A stretch of 64,000 nucleotides of DNA from positions 248,001-312,000 of the forward strand of contig NZ_JAERRJ010000010.1 in assembly GCF_016741815.1 (NCBI RefSeq), given 5' to 3'. The position numbers and the translations under genes were made by a program. Below the pieces are notes generated by a model. That model saw only the letters and a program-made list of their open reading frames with translations. It ran no database searches and was not told the origin of the DNA. Origin of the DNA: Nocardia acididurans (GTDB lineage Bacteria > Actinomycetota > Actinomycetes > Mycobacteriales > Mycobacteriaceae). This document shows, in pieces, positions 17,708 to 26,793 of the stretch. Numbering within the stretch: position 1 is the first letter of the stretch; each line of letters starts with the position of its first letter.

Positions 17708-18661
17708 ATGTCGCAGGACGAGACCACGCCCGCGGCCGGCGCCGCGGCGGTCGCGAATACCGCTGAGCCCGAGCCGATCAAAGCGATTCCGCTGCGTCGG
17801 CCGGGCCGGTGGATCGCCGCCGCAGTGATTCTGGTGCTCCTCGGATTGTTCCTCTGGGGCGCCAAGACCAACCCGGCCTACCACTGGGACACCTACTGGA
17901 AGTACCTGCGCGACGCGCGAATCGCCAAGGGCGCCCTGGTGACCCTGGAGCTCACGGTGCTCGCCATGACCATCGGCGTGCTGCTGGGCGTGGTGCTCGC
18001 GGTCATGCGACTCTCACCGAATCCGGTGCTGCGGTCGGTGTCCTGGGCGTACCTGTGGATCTTCCGCGGGACGCCGGTCTACGTGCAGCTGGTGTTCTGG
18101 GGCCTGTTCCCGTCGCTGTACAAGACCATCACCGTCGGCGTGCCCTTCGGGCCGTCCTTCGTGGATTTCGACGTCCAGAACTGGCAGGCGCCGTTCTTCT
18201 TCGCCATGCTCGGGCTGGGCTTGAACGAAGCCGCGTACATGGCCGAAATCGTCCGCGCCGGAATCAATTCCGTGGGCGAGGGGCAGCGGGAGGCGTCGAC
18301 GGCGCTGGGCATGTCGTGGTCGCAGACCATGCGGCGCACGGTGCTGCCGCAGGCCATGCGGGTGATCATCCCGCCGACCGGCAACGAGCTCATCTCCATG
18401 CTCAAGACCACCTCGCTGGTCACGGCCATTCCACTCACCACGGACCTCTACGGCCGCGCGCGCGACATCTACAGCGTGAACTTCCAGCCGATTCCGCTGC
18501 TGCTGGTCGCCGCCACCTGGTACCTGGCCATCACCAGCGTGCTCATGGTCGGGCAGTTCTACCTGGAGCGGTACTACTCGCGCGGGTCGTCGAAGAAGCT
18601 GACCGGCAAGCAGCTCAAGGCCCTGGCCACCATTCAGCGATCGGCGGTGGGAGACCAGTGA
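17708..18661 (+). CDS. Polar amino acid ABC transporter permease
   Basis: 317 aa, HisM/GlnP family (TIGR01726-like) with about five to six membrane segments and the coupling EAA loop (EGQREASTALGMSWSQTMRR, VLPQAMRVIIPPTGNE). A soluble N-terminal stretch of about 30 residues precedes the first helix. It lies 6 bases after the binding protein and overlaps the ATPase by 4 bases. A single permease gene implies a homodimeric channel. Confidence 0.88.
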   Translation: MSQDETTPAAGAAAVANTAEPEPIKAIPLRRPGRWIAAAVILVLLGLFLWGAKTNPAYHWDTYWKYLRDARIAKGALVTLELTVLAMTIGVLLGVVLAVMRLSPNPVLRSVSWAYLWIFRGTPVYVQLVFWGLFPSLYKTITVGVPFGPSFVDFDVQNWQAPFFFAMLGLGLNEAAYMAEIVRAGINSVGEGQREASTALGMSWSQTMRRTVLPQAMRVIIPPTGNELISMLKTTSLVTAIPLTTDLYGRARDIYSVNFQPIPLLLVAATWYLAITSVLMVGQFYLERYYSRGSSKKLTGKQLKALATIQRSAVGDQ

Positions 18662-19467
18662 GCACCGACATGACCAAGGGCGCAACGGATTCGCGCGCGA
18701 AGGCCGACGCGCCGATGGTGCGCGCCGATCGGGTGTGCAAGAACTTCGGCTCGATCAGCGTGCTCAAGGGCATCACCCTGGAGGTGAAACGCGGTGAGGT
18801 GCTGTGCCTGATCGGGCCCTCGGGCTCGGGCAAATCCACCTTCCTGCGCTGCATCAACCATCTGGAGCAGGTGAACGCCGGACGGCTCTACGTGGACGGC
18901 GAACTCGTCGGCTACCGCGAGAAGGGCGACAAGCTCTACGAACTCCATCCGCGCGAGGCCGCCCGGCAGCGTCGCGATATCGGCATGGTGTTCCAGCACT
19001 TCAACCTGTTCCCGCATCGGACCGTGCTCGAGAACATCATCGAGGCGCCCACCCAGGTGAAGAAGATCAAGAAGGCCGACGCGGTCGCCCGCGCCAAGGA
19101 ACTGCTGGCCCGAGTCGGGTTGGCGGACAAGGCCGAAGCGTATCCGGCGCAGCTGTCCGGCGGACAGCAGCAACGCGTGGCCATCGCGCGGGCGCTGGCC
19201 ATGGATCCCAAGCTCATGCTGTTCGACGAGCCCACCTCGGCGCTCGACCCCGAACTGGTCGGCGAAGTCCTCGGCGTCATGCGGGAACTCGCGCAGTCGG
19301 GCATGACCATGGTGGTCGTCACGCACGAAATGGGTTTCGCCCGTGAGGTCGCCGACCAGCTGGCCTTCATGGACGGCGGCGTCGTCGTGGAGGCCGGTGA
19401 CCCGCGCGAGGTGCTCGCCAACCCGCAGCACGACCGCACCAAGGCGTTCCTGTCACGAATTCTGTAG
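18658..19467 (+). CDS. Polar amino acid ABC transporter ATP-binding protein
   Basis: 269 aa, GlnQ-like. GTG start inside the permease stop overlap (ATG 18670 is an alternative). Walker A GPSGSGKS, signature LSGGQQQRVAIARAL, Walker B LMLFDEPTSALD, switch VTHEMGFA. Last gene of the operon, followed by a hairpin terminator. Confidence 0.9.
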   Translation: MSTDMTKGATDSRAKADAPMVRADRVCKNFGSISVLKGITLEVKRGEVLCLIGPSGSGKSTFLRCINHLEQVNAGRLYVDGELVGYREKGDKLYELHPREAARQRRDIGMVFQHFNLFPHRTVLENIIEAPTQVKKIKKADAVARAKELLARVGLADKAEAYPAQLSGGQQQRVAIARALAMDPKLMLFDEPTSALDPELVGEVLGVMRELAQSGMTMVVVTHEMGFAREVADQLAFMDGGVVVEAGDPREVLANPQHDRTKAFLSRIL

Positions 19468-19482
19468 CCGGTCGGCGGATTT

Positions 19483-19527
19483 GATTCCGGCCCCGCTCCG
19501 ACACTTCGGGGCGGGGCCGGAATCTTT
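19483..19527. terminator. Terminator after the amino acid transporter operon
   Basis: GATTCCGGCCCCGC (19483-19496) pairs perfectly with 19511-19524, followed by TTT. It separates the operon from the convergent membrane protein gene. Confidence 0.85.
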
Positions 19528-19540
19528 GTGCGGCAGGCGG

Positions 19541-20725
19541 TTACGGCTGGCCAGGGTGCGGATACGGCTGTGGCTGGGAGGGGTAAGGCCCTGCCTGGCC
19601 GGGGTATTGCTGTGGCTGAGCCGGATATGGTTGCGGCTGGCCGGGATACGGCTGCTGTTGGCCGGCATATGGTTGCGGCTGACCTGCATACGGTTGCGGT
19701 TGCCCGGGGTACTGCTGCGCCGGGCCGGGGAATTGCGGTGCGGGCGTGGTGGCGGAGTTCGCGAGCAGGGCGATGGCGGTGGCGGCGAGGGACAGCAGTG
19801 CGGCGAGGACCAGCAGCCAGAAGCCGGGGCCGGAGTCACCGATCGCGAGGGAGTCGCCGGTCAGGTCGTTCCAGGCATCCAGGATGACGGTGACGGCGGT
19901 GGCGAGGCTCAGGCCGCCGGCGATGATCGCGAGACCGTGGATCCGGGTGGTGCGCGACGCCAGGCCGACGAGCAGCAGGAGCGCGACGACGAGCGCGACC
20001 GCGCCGCTGACCACGAGTGCCAGACCCTGGCGGCTCGACATGGTCTGGTCGAGGTATTTCATTCCCCACGTGGTGAATTCGATGGTGCCGGGAGCCGACA
20101 TGCGGAGGAAGGAGCCGGTGATCGCGGTCGTCCCGGTCAGCACCAGGAGTCCGCCCGTGGCCGCGTCCCTGGCGCGATTCGCCGGACCGGGCGCGGAGCG
20201 ATCGGCGATCAGCCCGGTCACCGCCGCGACGACCGCGACGACCATCGCGAAGGCCGAGATCCAGAAACCGGGACCGTACTCGTACACCATGCCGGGCACC
20301 TCGGGCGGGATGACGCCCACGACCACCGTGAGGGCGACCCCCGAACCGAGTGCCGCGGACAGGATTCCGAGCGAGCCCACCGCCCGGCTGCGCGCGCCCA
20401 GACCGGCGAGCAGCAGCACGGCCGTCACCAGGGTGGCGAGCGCGGCGAGCGTGAGCGGTAGGCCGAGCCAGTTCAGAATCGACTTCACCCGGTTCTCGCT
20501 GGTGTAGCGCAGCTGCCAGGCCGTCGTCCGGACCTCGAACTTGTCGCCGAGCAGGGGCGCGGTCTGGATCTGCAGCGGGAGCAGCAGGGCCAGGAGCAAC
20601 AGCGACCCCGTCAGAGCCAGCAGGCCGCCCGTGACCCGGCTCAGCGCGGAGTTCGGCGGACCACCGGGCGGGCGGCCGGAACCGTAGGAGTTCTGCAACG
20701 GATCGGGGCCCGGAAAACTGGTCAC
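19541..20725 (-). CDS. Pro/Gln-rich membrane protein, paralogue 1
   Basis: 394 aa. A short Pro/Gly-rich N-terminus is followed by about eight hydrophobic segments arranged as two similar halves (each ends in a GPGFW motif followed by a helix), and then a C-terminal tail of imperfect repeats of the type QPQPYPGQ. No catalytic motif. The neighbour at 20795 encodes the same architecture, so the pair arose by duplication. Tails of this kind are common in actinobacterial membrane proteins and may bind partners such as SH3-like or WW-like modules; the function is unknown. Confidence 0.72.
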   Translation of the reverse strand: MTSFPGPDPLQNSYGSGRPPGGPPNSALSRVTGGLLALTGSLLLLALLLPLQIQTAPLLGDKFEVRTTAWQLRYTSENRVKSILNWLGLPLTLAALATLVTAVLLLAGLGARSRAVGSLGILSAALGSGVALTVVVGVIPPEVPGMVYEYGPGFWISAFAMVVAVVAAVTGLIADRSAPGPANRARDAATGGLLVLTGTTAITGSFLRMSAPGTIEFTTWGMKYLDQTMSSRQGLALVVSGAVALVVALLLLVGLASRTTRIHGLAIIAGGLSLATAVTVILDAWNDLTGDSLAIGDSGPGFWLLVLAALLSLAATAIALLANSATTPAPQFPGPAQQYPGQPQPYAGQPQPYAGQQQPYPGQPQPYPAQPQQYPGQAGPYPSQPQPYPHPGQP

Positions 20726-20794
20726 CGTTCGAACCCTAGGGGATGGAGGTACGGCTTGCCCGATCTCCGGCCCCGATACCTACTTTCGGCGGTA

Positions 20795-22351
20795 TCAGCG
20801 CGACAGGTTGTCCGGCGGAGGCGGTTCCGGATTGCCGACCTGCTGCCAATCCGGAAGTTGCTGCGGCTGAGGGGGATAGGACTGTTGCGGGGGATAGGGC
20901 TGCGCGGGCTGGCCGGGATACTGCTGTGGCTGACCCGGATACTGTTGCGGCTGGCCGGGATACGCTTGCGGTTGGCCCGGGAGTGGCTGCTGTGGCGAAA
21001 AAGGCTGCTGCGCAGGGGATTGCGGGGTGGGGCCCCAGCCCGGCTGGGGTCCGGGGGCGAAGCCCGGCGGGTAGGCGGGCTGCTGGGAGGGGGCGGCGTT
21101 CGCGATGAGTGTTGCCAGGATCGCAGCGATCGCCAGCAGGACGACGAAGACCAGGAGCCAGTATCCGGCACCGAAATCGCTTGCGTCGGAGGATTCCTCG
21201 GCCGTCACGTCACCGGTGGTGGACATGACGATGGTCAGCACCGCGCCGAAGAGCAGTGCGGCCGAGGCGATCGCGAAGGGTCGGGCCATCCGGAGCCGGG
21301 GACCGAGACCGGCCAGCAGCAGGGTCGCCGCGACGGCGGCGAGGACGGTGCCGAGCACGAGCGCGACACCCTGGTAGGCGGCGATGTGCTGGGAATCCAG
21401 ATCGGAGCTGAGGTCGACGCCCCAGGTGGTGACCTTGAACGACTCGCTCGAGGTCAGGTTGAGGAAGGAGCCGATCAGCGCGGGAATCGCGGCCAGCAGC
21501 AGCAGAATCGCGGCTATCACATCGTTGGTCCGCTTGACCGGCGCGGCGGCAATGCCCGGCCGGGCCGCGACGAAGCCGATGACCAGTGCGCCCACCGCGG
21601 CCACGCCCGCGAGGATGAGCAGCCAGAAGCCCACGCCGTAGGCGTACTCGGCGCCGAAGATGTCGTCCGAGGGCGGGATCAGGCTGACGATCACGGCGAC
21701 GGTGACGCCCGCGGTCAGCCCCGCGGCGAGGTGACCCAGTGCGGGCACGGCCCGGCCGCCGCGCCCGACACCCGCGAGCAACAGCACCGCCGCCGCCAGG
21801 GCGGCGATCGCGGCGAGCGTGAGCGGTACGCCGACCAGCTGCGAACTCGACTCGTGCTGACCCTCGGCGTCGTCGAAGATGACACGCCACGCGGTCCACC
21901 GGGTGGTGATGTTGAACTCCGACCCCAGCGACAGGGTCTGTGATCGCAGCGTCACCAGCGAGCCCACGAAGGTGAGCACCGCCGCGACCGCCAGCAGCGC
22001 ACCCGCGACCCGGCCCGCCGCGGTTCCGGAGCCGGCCGCCGGGCCGCCCTGTGCACCCGGGTATCCCGGATGCGGGGGGTCGCCCTGCGCGCCGGGGTAT
22101 CCCGGATGCGAGGGACCGCCGTGCGCGCCGGGGTATCCCGGATGCGAGGGACCGCCGTGCGCGCCGGGGTATCCCGGATGCGAGGGACCGCCGTGCGCGC
22201 CGGGGTATCCCGGATGCGAGGGACCGCCGTGCGCGCCGGGATAACCCGGATTCGGGAGCCCGCCCTGTGCGCCGGGGTGTCCCGGCGCGCCGGGTGGTTG
22301 GCCGGGGCCGTACGGGTTCGGAGACGAATCGGGGCCCGGGTAACTGGTCAC
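20795..22351 (-). CDS. Pro/Gly-rich membrane protein with tandem repeats, paralogue 2
   Basis: 518 aa. The N-terminus carries an array of 12-residue units (GYPGAHGGPSHP), encoded by the 36-bp repeats at 22053-22268. The core has about eight membrane segments with the same GVGFW/GAGYW-and-helix layout as paralogue 1. The C-terminal tail is Pro/Gln rich (QPQQYPG repeats). It is 69 bases upstream of paralogue 1 in the same direction. Function unknown; the repeats suggest an extended, possibly surface-exposed or protein-binding segment that varies in length between strains. Confidence 0.72.
   Translation of the reverse strand: MTSYPGPDSSPNPYGPGQPPGAPGHPGAQGGLPNPGYPGAHGGPSHPGYPGAHGGPSHPGYPGAHGGPSHPGYPGAHGGPSHPGYPGAQGDPPHPGYPGAQGGPAAGSGTAAGRVAGALLAVAAVLTFVGSLVTLRSQTLSLGSEFNITTRWTAWRVIFDDAEGQHESSSQLVGVPLTLAAIAALAAAVLLLAGVGRGGRAVPALGHLAAGLTAGVTVAVIVSLIPPSDDIFGAEYAYGVGFWLLILAGVAAVGALVIGFVAARPGIAAAPVKRTNDVIAAILLLLAAIPALIGSFLNLTSSESFKVTTWGVDLSSDLDSQHIAAYQGVALVLGTVLAAVAATLLLAGLGPRLRMARPFAIASAALLFGAVLTIVMSTTGDVTAEESSDASDFGAGYWLLVFVVLLAIAAILATLIANAAPSQQPAYPPGFAPGPQPGWGPTPQSPAQQPFSPQQPLPGQPQAYPGQPQQYPGQPQQYPGQPAQPYPPQQSYPPQPQQLPDWQQVGNPEPPPPDNLSR
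22053..22268. repeat. 36-bp tandem repeat array inside the membrane protein gene
   Basis: Six head-to-tail 36-bp units. Four are identical (22089-22124, 22125-22160, 22161-22196, 22197-22232), flanked by two diverged copies (22053-22088 and 22233-22268). The unit length keeps the reading frame (12 codons). Identity between inner copies points to recent expansion or gene conversion. Confidence 0.92.
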
Positions 22352-22434
22352 CGCCCGAACCCTAGGCGAAACGGGTGGGGTGTGCGGGGAGGCGATCGGC
22401 GCGCGCCGTGCCGTGATCGCCGCCCGCAGTGTGG

Positions 22435-23274
22435 TTACGCCCGCAGGAATTTCGTGACCGTCTCGGTCTGGCCGAGGACGGCGTGGCCGACGCCGGGGAG
22501 CACCTCGACGGTCGCGTTCGGGACGGATGCCGTTATGCGGCGGGCGGTTTCGGCGGAGTCCAGCATGACGTCGCGGTCGCCGACGATGACCAGCACCGGC
22601 ATGGTCAGGGTGCGCAGCTGGGCGTCGGTGAAGACCGGCAGGCGCTCGGTGCGCGGTGTGAAGTGCGTGAAGGTCGACACGATGGTGTCGAGCACGGGCT
22701 CCAGGTGTTCGTCGTCCAGGCCGGTGACCAGCCGGGCCGAGCTGCGCACGTCACCGCGACCGGTCAGCTTGGCCAGGATGCTCTTGAACATCCAGCCGTA
22801 GCGCTGCCTGCCCACGCCGCCGGGGCACAGCAGCGCCAGCCGGGTGATGCGGCCGGGCCGGCGGATGGCGTAATCGAGTGCGTGCCAGCCGCCCAGCGAC
22901 ATGGCGACCATGGCGGTCTCCGAAATGTCGAGGCCCGCAAGGACATCGTCGAGCCACAGCGCGACGGCCTCGGTGCCGAGTTTCGGTCGTGACGGGGCGC
23001 TGCCGCCGGGTTCGCCGACGATGTCGATCGAGTAGGTGCGGAAATACGTTGCCCAGGAAGCGATGTCGCCGAGCCAGTTGGTCGAGTTCGCGCCGGAGCC
23101 GTGCAGCAGCACCAGCGGTGGTGCGTCCTCGGGGCCGGAGATCCGGACATAGGTGTCGCCCTCCCGGGTGGGAACGTGGCGTTCCTCGAAGGGAACGGGC
23201 CAGGCGCGCAACAACTCCCGGTACTGCTCCTGAACCGCCCGCGCACCGGCCTCGGACTTGTAGATGGTGCTCAT
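22435..23274 (-). CDS. Alpha/beta hydrolase
   Basis: 279 aa. Oxyanion region VLLHGSGANSTNW, nucleophile elbow AMVAMSLGGWHALDYA (Ser in A-M-S-L-G), acid region LVIVGDRDVML and catalytic His in PGVGHAVL. Substrate unknown. It overlaps the stop of the upstream helix-turn-helix gene by 4 bases (ATGA), so the two form an operon. Confidence 0.85.
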   Translation of the reverse strand: MSTIYKSEAGARAVQEQYRELLRAWPVPFEERHVPTREGDTYVRISGPEDAPPLVLLHGSGANSTNWLGDIASWATYFRTYSIDIVGEPGGSAPSRPKLGTEAVALWLDDVLAGLDISETAMVAMSLGGWHALDYAIRRPGRITRLALLCPGGVGRQRYGWMFKSILAKLTGRGDVRSSARLVTGLDDEHLEPVLDTIVSTFTHFTPRTERLPVFTDAQLRTLTMPVLVIVGDRDVMLDSAETARRITASVPNATVEVLPGVGHAVLGQTETVTKFLRA

Positions 23275-23702
23275 GACTCGAGAATTCCCTCCGTGAATTC
23301 GAGCAGGCGGGCCGTATCGGCCACGCCGCCGACGAGAATGATCTTCAGGCGTGCGCGTTCCCGATCGTGGATGGTCTGGATGCGCAGGGCCTGTTCGCCG
23401 GGGCGGTGATTGCCCGCCGCGGCGGTGAGCAGGGTGATGATCCGATCGGCGGTCGGGGGATCGATGGCATCGATCTCGACGATGCTCGACACCTCGGCGA
23501 ACCGCGTGCGCCCGACTGATTCCCGCGTGGTGTCCGGCACCGGGAGGCCGGTGAATGCCTCCAGGTCAGCCTGCGCGATGCGGTACTGCTTGCCGATGCG
23601 GACAGCGGCGAGCTTTCCGTCGCGCACATAGCCGCGCACGGTGCGAACGTGCAGGCCGAGGCGGTCGGCGACTTCCTCCACTGAGAACAGGCGATCACTC
23701 AC
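23271..23702 (-). CDS. Excisionase-type helix-turn-helix regulator
   Basis: 143 aa from GTG 23702, which has AAGG 8 bases upstream; ATG 23720 is an in-frame alternative without a ribosome binding site. The N-terminal MerR/excisionase-like HTH is LFSVEEVADRLGLHVRTVRG with the wing GKLAAVRIGKQYRIA. The C-terminal 85 residues contain two beta-alpha-beta-like segments that look like a small sensor domain. It is cotranscribed with the hydrolase. The 8-bp inverted repeat at 23717-23747 just upstream is a candidate autoregulatory site. Confidence 0.75.
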   Translation of the reverse strand: MSDRLFSVEEVADRLGLHVRTVRGYVRDGKLAAVRIGKQYRIAQADLEAFTGLPVPDTTRESVGRTRFAEVSSIVEIDAIDPPTADRIITLLTAAAGNHRPGEQALRIQTIHDRERARLKIILVGGVADTARLLEFTEGILES

Positions 23703-23716
23703 GTTCACTACCTTAA

Positions 23717-23747
23717 ACATACCTGTGCAACTCTTCAATAGGTATGT
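23717..23747. promoter_or_regulatory. Candidate operator of the excisionase-type regulator
   Basis: ACATACCT (23717-23724) and AGGTATGT (23740-23747) form a perfect 8-bp inverted repeat separated by 15 bases, in an unusually AT-rich stretch immediately upstream of the regulator's start codon. Confidence 0.45.
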
Positions 23748-23843
23748 ATAGGGAAGTTTAGGTAAGGATGCTCACGGTCTTCCGGTTGATCTTCATATCA
23801 ACTACATTGCGTAGTAGAGACCGAAGAGGTGGGAGGTGTCGCC

Positions 23844-24332
23844 ATGAGCGCACATTCGGTAGGAACGCGTCGAATCAACCTGGCGCAGTGGAGTTTTCTG
23901 CAATGGGCCGTACTGGTGGTGGGGGTGGTGCACATCGTCTGGGCGGTGGTGGGCTGGACCGTCAACTCCAGCTTCGGCATCGGTGAGCACGCGCACGCCA
24001 CCCCGGTCGCGGGGATGGACTACAACGGCTGGCACGCCGTGGCCGGGCTGGCGCTGTTCACGCCGGCGCTGCTCGCGGCCCTCAGAAAATCCTGGTCGGC
24101 GTGGTACTGCCTCGCGGCCGGCATCGGCGGCGGCGTGGTGGTCGGCGTCTGGGCGCTGTTCTCGGACCGGGTGCTGATCTTCACCTTCCCCAACCACACG
24201 ACCGACGCCATCATGCATCTGCTCACCGGCGCACTGCTGTTCGCCCTGGTGGCCGTGCAGACCGCCCTCGACGGCGACCTGCGAAAGACGCTCGGGCTCA
24301 CGGGGTCCGGGCGGCCCGCTTCGATCGGGTGA
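23844..24332 (+). CDS. DUF4383-like membrane protein
   Basis: 162 aa with four hydrophobic segments (WAVLVVGVVHIVWAVVGW; AVAGLALFTPALLAAL; AAGIGGGVVVGVWALF; AIMHLLTGALLFALVAV) and the family-like NHTTDAIMHLLTG motif. ATG 23844 follows GGGAGGTG. Function unknown. Its 3' end overlaps the convergent LysR gene by 35 bases. Confidence 0.65.
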   Translation: MSAHSVGTRRINLAQWSFLQWAVLVVGVVHIVWAVVGWTVNSSFGIGEHAHATPVAGMDYNGWHAVAGLALFTPALLAALRKSWSAWYCLAAGIGGGVVVGVWALFSDRVLIFTFPNHTTDAIMHLLTGALLFALVAVQTALDGDLRKTLGLTGSGRPASIG

Positions 24333-25212
24333 GCGCGATCCGCAACTGCCCCAGCAGCACCTTCGCCGCGGGTGCGCCGGGCCGGTCGGTCCGCCAGATG
24401 AGGGCGAGCTGACCGCGCAGTTCGGGCGCGATCGGCACCGTCCGGACACCGAAGGCGGCCGCGTCCTCCGGCGTGAGGGCCGGGACCACGGCCACACCCA
24501 GGCCCCGCGCCGCCAACTGCAGCAGCAGGGACGGCGCACCGGCCTCGAAGGCGATCTCCGGAACGGAACCCGCTGCGGCGCAGGCTCGTTCGAACCGGCC
24601 GCGAATACCCGTGCCGGTGGGCAGGCAGATGAGCGGATGCTCGCACAGCTCGGCCACGGTGACCGACTCGCCGAACCGCTCGTCACCGGCCGGGACGGCG
24701 GCCACGATGTGGGTGTCGAGCACGATGTCGACGCCCACGCCCGGATCCAGCTCGGTGGCGGACAGGCCGACCAGGGCGATATCGAGATCACCGCGGGCCA
24801 GCGCGGCCAGCATGCGCTCGGAGGTGTCCTCGGTGAGGCTGATGCCGACCTGCGGATGATCGTCGTGGAAGTCGGCCAGGACGGGCGCGATATCGAAATT
24901 GTCGACGCCCGCGCCGGTGATCAGCCCCAGGCGCACCTGACCGCGCAGCAGGCCGGTGAACTCGTCGACGGTGTGGGTGATGCGCTCGGCCGCCTCCAGC
25001 GCCGCGCGGGCGTGCGTGAGCACCGCCTCGCCGACCGGCGTCAGGGTGACCGAGCGAGTGGAGCGGTCCAGAAGCTGTTGCCCCAGTTCGCGTTCCAGCT
25101 GCCGGATCTGTGCGCTGAGACCGGGCTGGGCCAGATGCAGGCGGGCCGCGGCGCGGGTGAAGTTGGCCTCCTCCGCGACGGTGACGAAGTAGCGCAGCTG
25201 ACGCAGTTCCAT
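24298..25212 (-). CDS. LysR family transcriptional regulator
   Basis: 304 aa. N-terminal winged HTH (MELRQLRYFVTVAEEANFTR, LHLAQPGLSAQIRQLERELG) and C-terminal co-inducer-binding domain. It is divergent from the FAD oxidoreductase at 25284 with 71 bases between starts; LysR proteins typically control such divergent neighbours, so it probably regulates that oxidase. The intergenic stretch is AT-rich (CTATAAAAACTAT around 25231-25243), a plausible binding region. Confidence 0.9.
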   Translation of the reverse strand: MELRQLRYFVTVAEEANFTRAAARLHLAQPGLSAQIRQLERELGQQLLDRSTRSVTLTPVGEAVLTHARAALEAAERITHTVDEFTGLLRGQVRLGLITGAGVDNFDIAPVLADFHDDHPQVGISLTEDTSERMLAALARGDLDIALVGLSATELDPGVGVDIVLDTHIVAAVPAGDERFGESVTVAELCEHPLICLPTGTGIRGRFERACAAAGSVPEIAFEAGAPSLLLQLAARGLGVAVVPALTPEDAAAFGVRTVPIAPELRGQLALIWRTDRPGAPAAKVLLGQLRIALTRSKRAARTP

Positions 25213-25283
25213 AACTGATGATTCTAGTACCTATAAAAACTATCTGTTGGAGTTCTCAATCGGAGCGCGGCACAGTCGAAGAC

Positions 25284-26654
25284 ATGACGAAGACAGCGCA
25301 CACGATCACCGAAACCCCCGCCGTCACCGGCTCGGTCCTGCGGCCCGGTGATGCCGGGTTCGACGCCGAAATCGCCGGATTCCAAACGGCTTACACGCAT
25401 CGGCCCGCGCTCGTCGTAGCCGCGGTGCACGCCGAGGATGTGCGCGCCGCCGTGGAATACGCGGCGCGGCACGGACTTCCGGTCGCCGTTCAGGCCACCG
25501 GGCACGGGCTGTCGGTGGCGGCCGACGGGGGAGTGCTCATCAATACCCGTCGCATGACCGACATCCGGATCGACGCCGCCGCCCGCACCGCGCGTATCGC
25601 CGCCGGTGTCACCGCCGGAGCGCTCATCGACGCCGCCGCCCCGCACGGGCTCGCGCCGATCAACGGAACCTCGCTGTCGGTCGGCGTGACCGGATACACC
25701 CTCGGCGGCGGCCTCGGCATTCTGGCACGTGAATTCGGTTATGCCGCAGACCATGTGCGGGCCGTGGAGCTCGTCACCGCGGACGGCCGGCTGCGGCGGC
25801 TGACGCCCGGCGACGAACTGTTCGGCGCGGTGCTCGGCACCGGCGGCAACTTCGGCGTGGTCACCGCGCTCGAACTCGACCTGGTGCCGGTCACCACCGT
25901 CTACGGCGGACAGCTCACCTTCGGCACCCGTCTGGTGGCCCCGGCGGTGGAGGCGTGGCGGCTGTGGACCGCTGAGCTGCCGGAACAGCTGACCTCGGCC
26001 ATCACCATGATCACCATGCCGGATCTGCCGCAGCTGCCGCCGCACCTGCGCGGAAAGTACACCGCGACAATCAATATCGCCTTCACCGGTTCGCGGGAGG
26101 AGGGCGACCGCCTGGTGGCTCCGCTGCGGGCCATCGGCGACCGGCTGACCGATGATCTGCGCGTCATGCCGTACGCGGAAAGCCATGGCATCTACCGGGA
26201 ACCGGATTTCCCGCACGCCTACACCGCCACCAATGCCCTGCTCGCGGAACTGCCCGCCGACGCGGCCGATGCCTTCCTGGAGGCGACCGGGCCGGATTCG
26301 GGCAGCCCGGTGGTGGCCGGCCTCCGGCACCTCGGCGGAGCGCTGCGGCGTCCCGGCCCGGCGGGTATCGCGATGGATCATCGGGACGCCGAATACGTGG
26401 CGCGGGCCATCACCATGCCGAGTGACAGCACGCCGGAGCAGCTGCGCGACCGGCTCGCGGGAATCCGGGAAGCGCTGTCCCCGTGGACGATCGGGCAGCA
26501 CCTGAACTTCCTCTACGGCGGCGGTGCCTTCGCCGGCGAGGAGCAGACCCGCGCCGGATACGCCGCGGCGACCTATGACCGGCTGGCGAAGCTGAAGTCG
26601 ACATACGACGCCCACAACATGTTCCGCTTCAACCGCAACATCCGTCCGAAGTGA
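25284..26654 (+). CDS. FAD-binding oxidoreductase, berberine-bridge-enzyme family
   Basis: 456 aa from ATG 25284. PCMH-type FAD-binding domain (about 35-205) with the histidine of PVAVQATGHGLS in the position that carries 8-alpha covalent FAD, and the conserved GGGLGILAREFG loop. The second covalent cysteine of bicovalent members is not apparent. The C-terminal BBE domain ends in YDAHNMFRFNRNIRP. These enzymes oxidise sugars, alcohols or alkaloid-like substrates with oxygen. Likely controlled by the divergent LysR. Confidence 0.85.
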   Translation: MTKTAHTITETPAVTGSVLRPGDAGFDAEIAGFQTAYTHRPALVVAAVHAEDVRAAVEYAARHGLPVAVQATGHGLSVAADGGVLINTRRMTDIRIDAAARTARIAAGVTAGALIDAAAPHGLAPINGTSLSVGVTGYTLGGGLGILAREFGYAADHVRAVELVTADGRLRRLTPGDELFGAVLGTGGNFGVVTALELDLVPVTTVYGGQLTFGTRLVAPAVEAWRLWTAELPEQLTSAITMITMPDLPQLPPHLRGKYTATINIAFTGSREEGDRLVAPLRAIGDRLTDDLRVMPYAESHGIYREPDFPHAYTATNALLAELPADAADAFLEATGPDSGSPVVAGLRHLGGALRRPGPAGIAMDHRDAEYVARAITMPSDSTPEQLRDRLAGIREALSPWTIGQHLNFLYGGGAFAGEEQTRAGYAAATYDRLAKLKSTYDAHNMFRFNRNIRPK

Positions 26655-26762
26655 CCCGTGGCGACCGGCGGATCCGGCGCGCCCGCTCGGGCGCGCCGGG
26701 GCGCGGCATTTCGGGGGCGTAGCTCCTGGGAGTTCCCACCGCGAGCGGTGTCTGCTATCGTC

Positions 26763-26772
26763 GTGATATCAC
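26763..26772. promoter_or_regulatory. Palindrome upstream of the SPFH operon
   Basis: GTGATATCAC is a perfect 10-bp palindrome, 21 bases before the SPFH gene start and followed by a degenerate second half-site (TTCAATATTG). Because the operon encodes a ribbon-helix-helix protein, which typically binds short palindromes, it is a candidate autoregulatory operator. Confidence 0.45.
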
Positions 26773-26793
26773 TTCAATATTGGGAGGATAGCA

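Noticed and set aside
22053..22268. Regularly repeated 36-bp units resembling a CRISPR array
   Set aside because: Units are directly adjacent without spacers and keep the reading frame of a Gly/Pro-rich protein; there are no cas genes.
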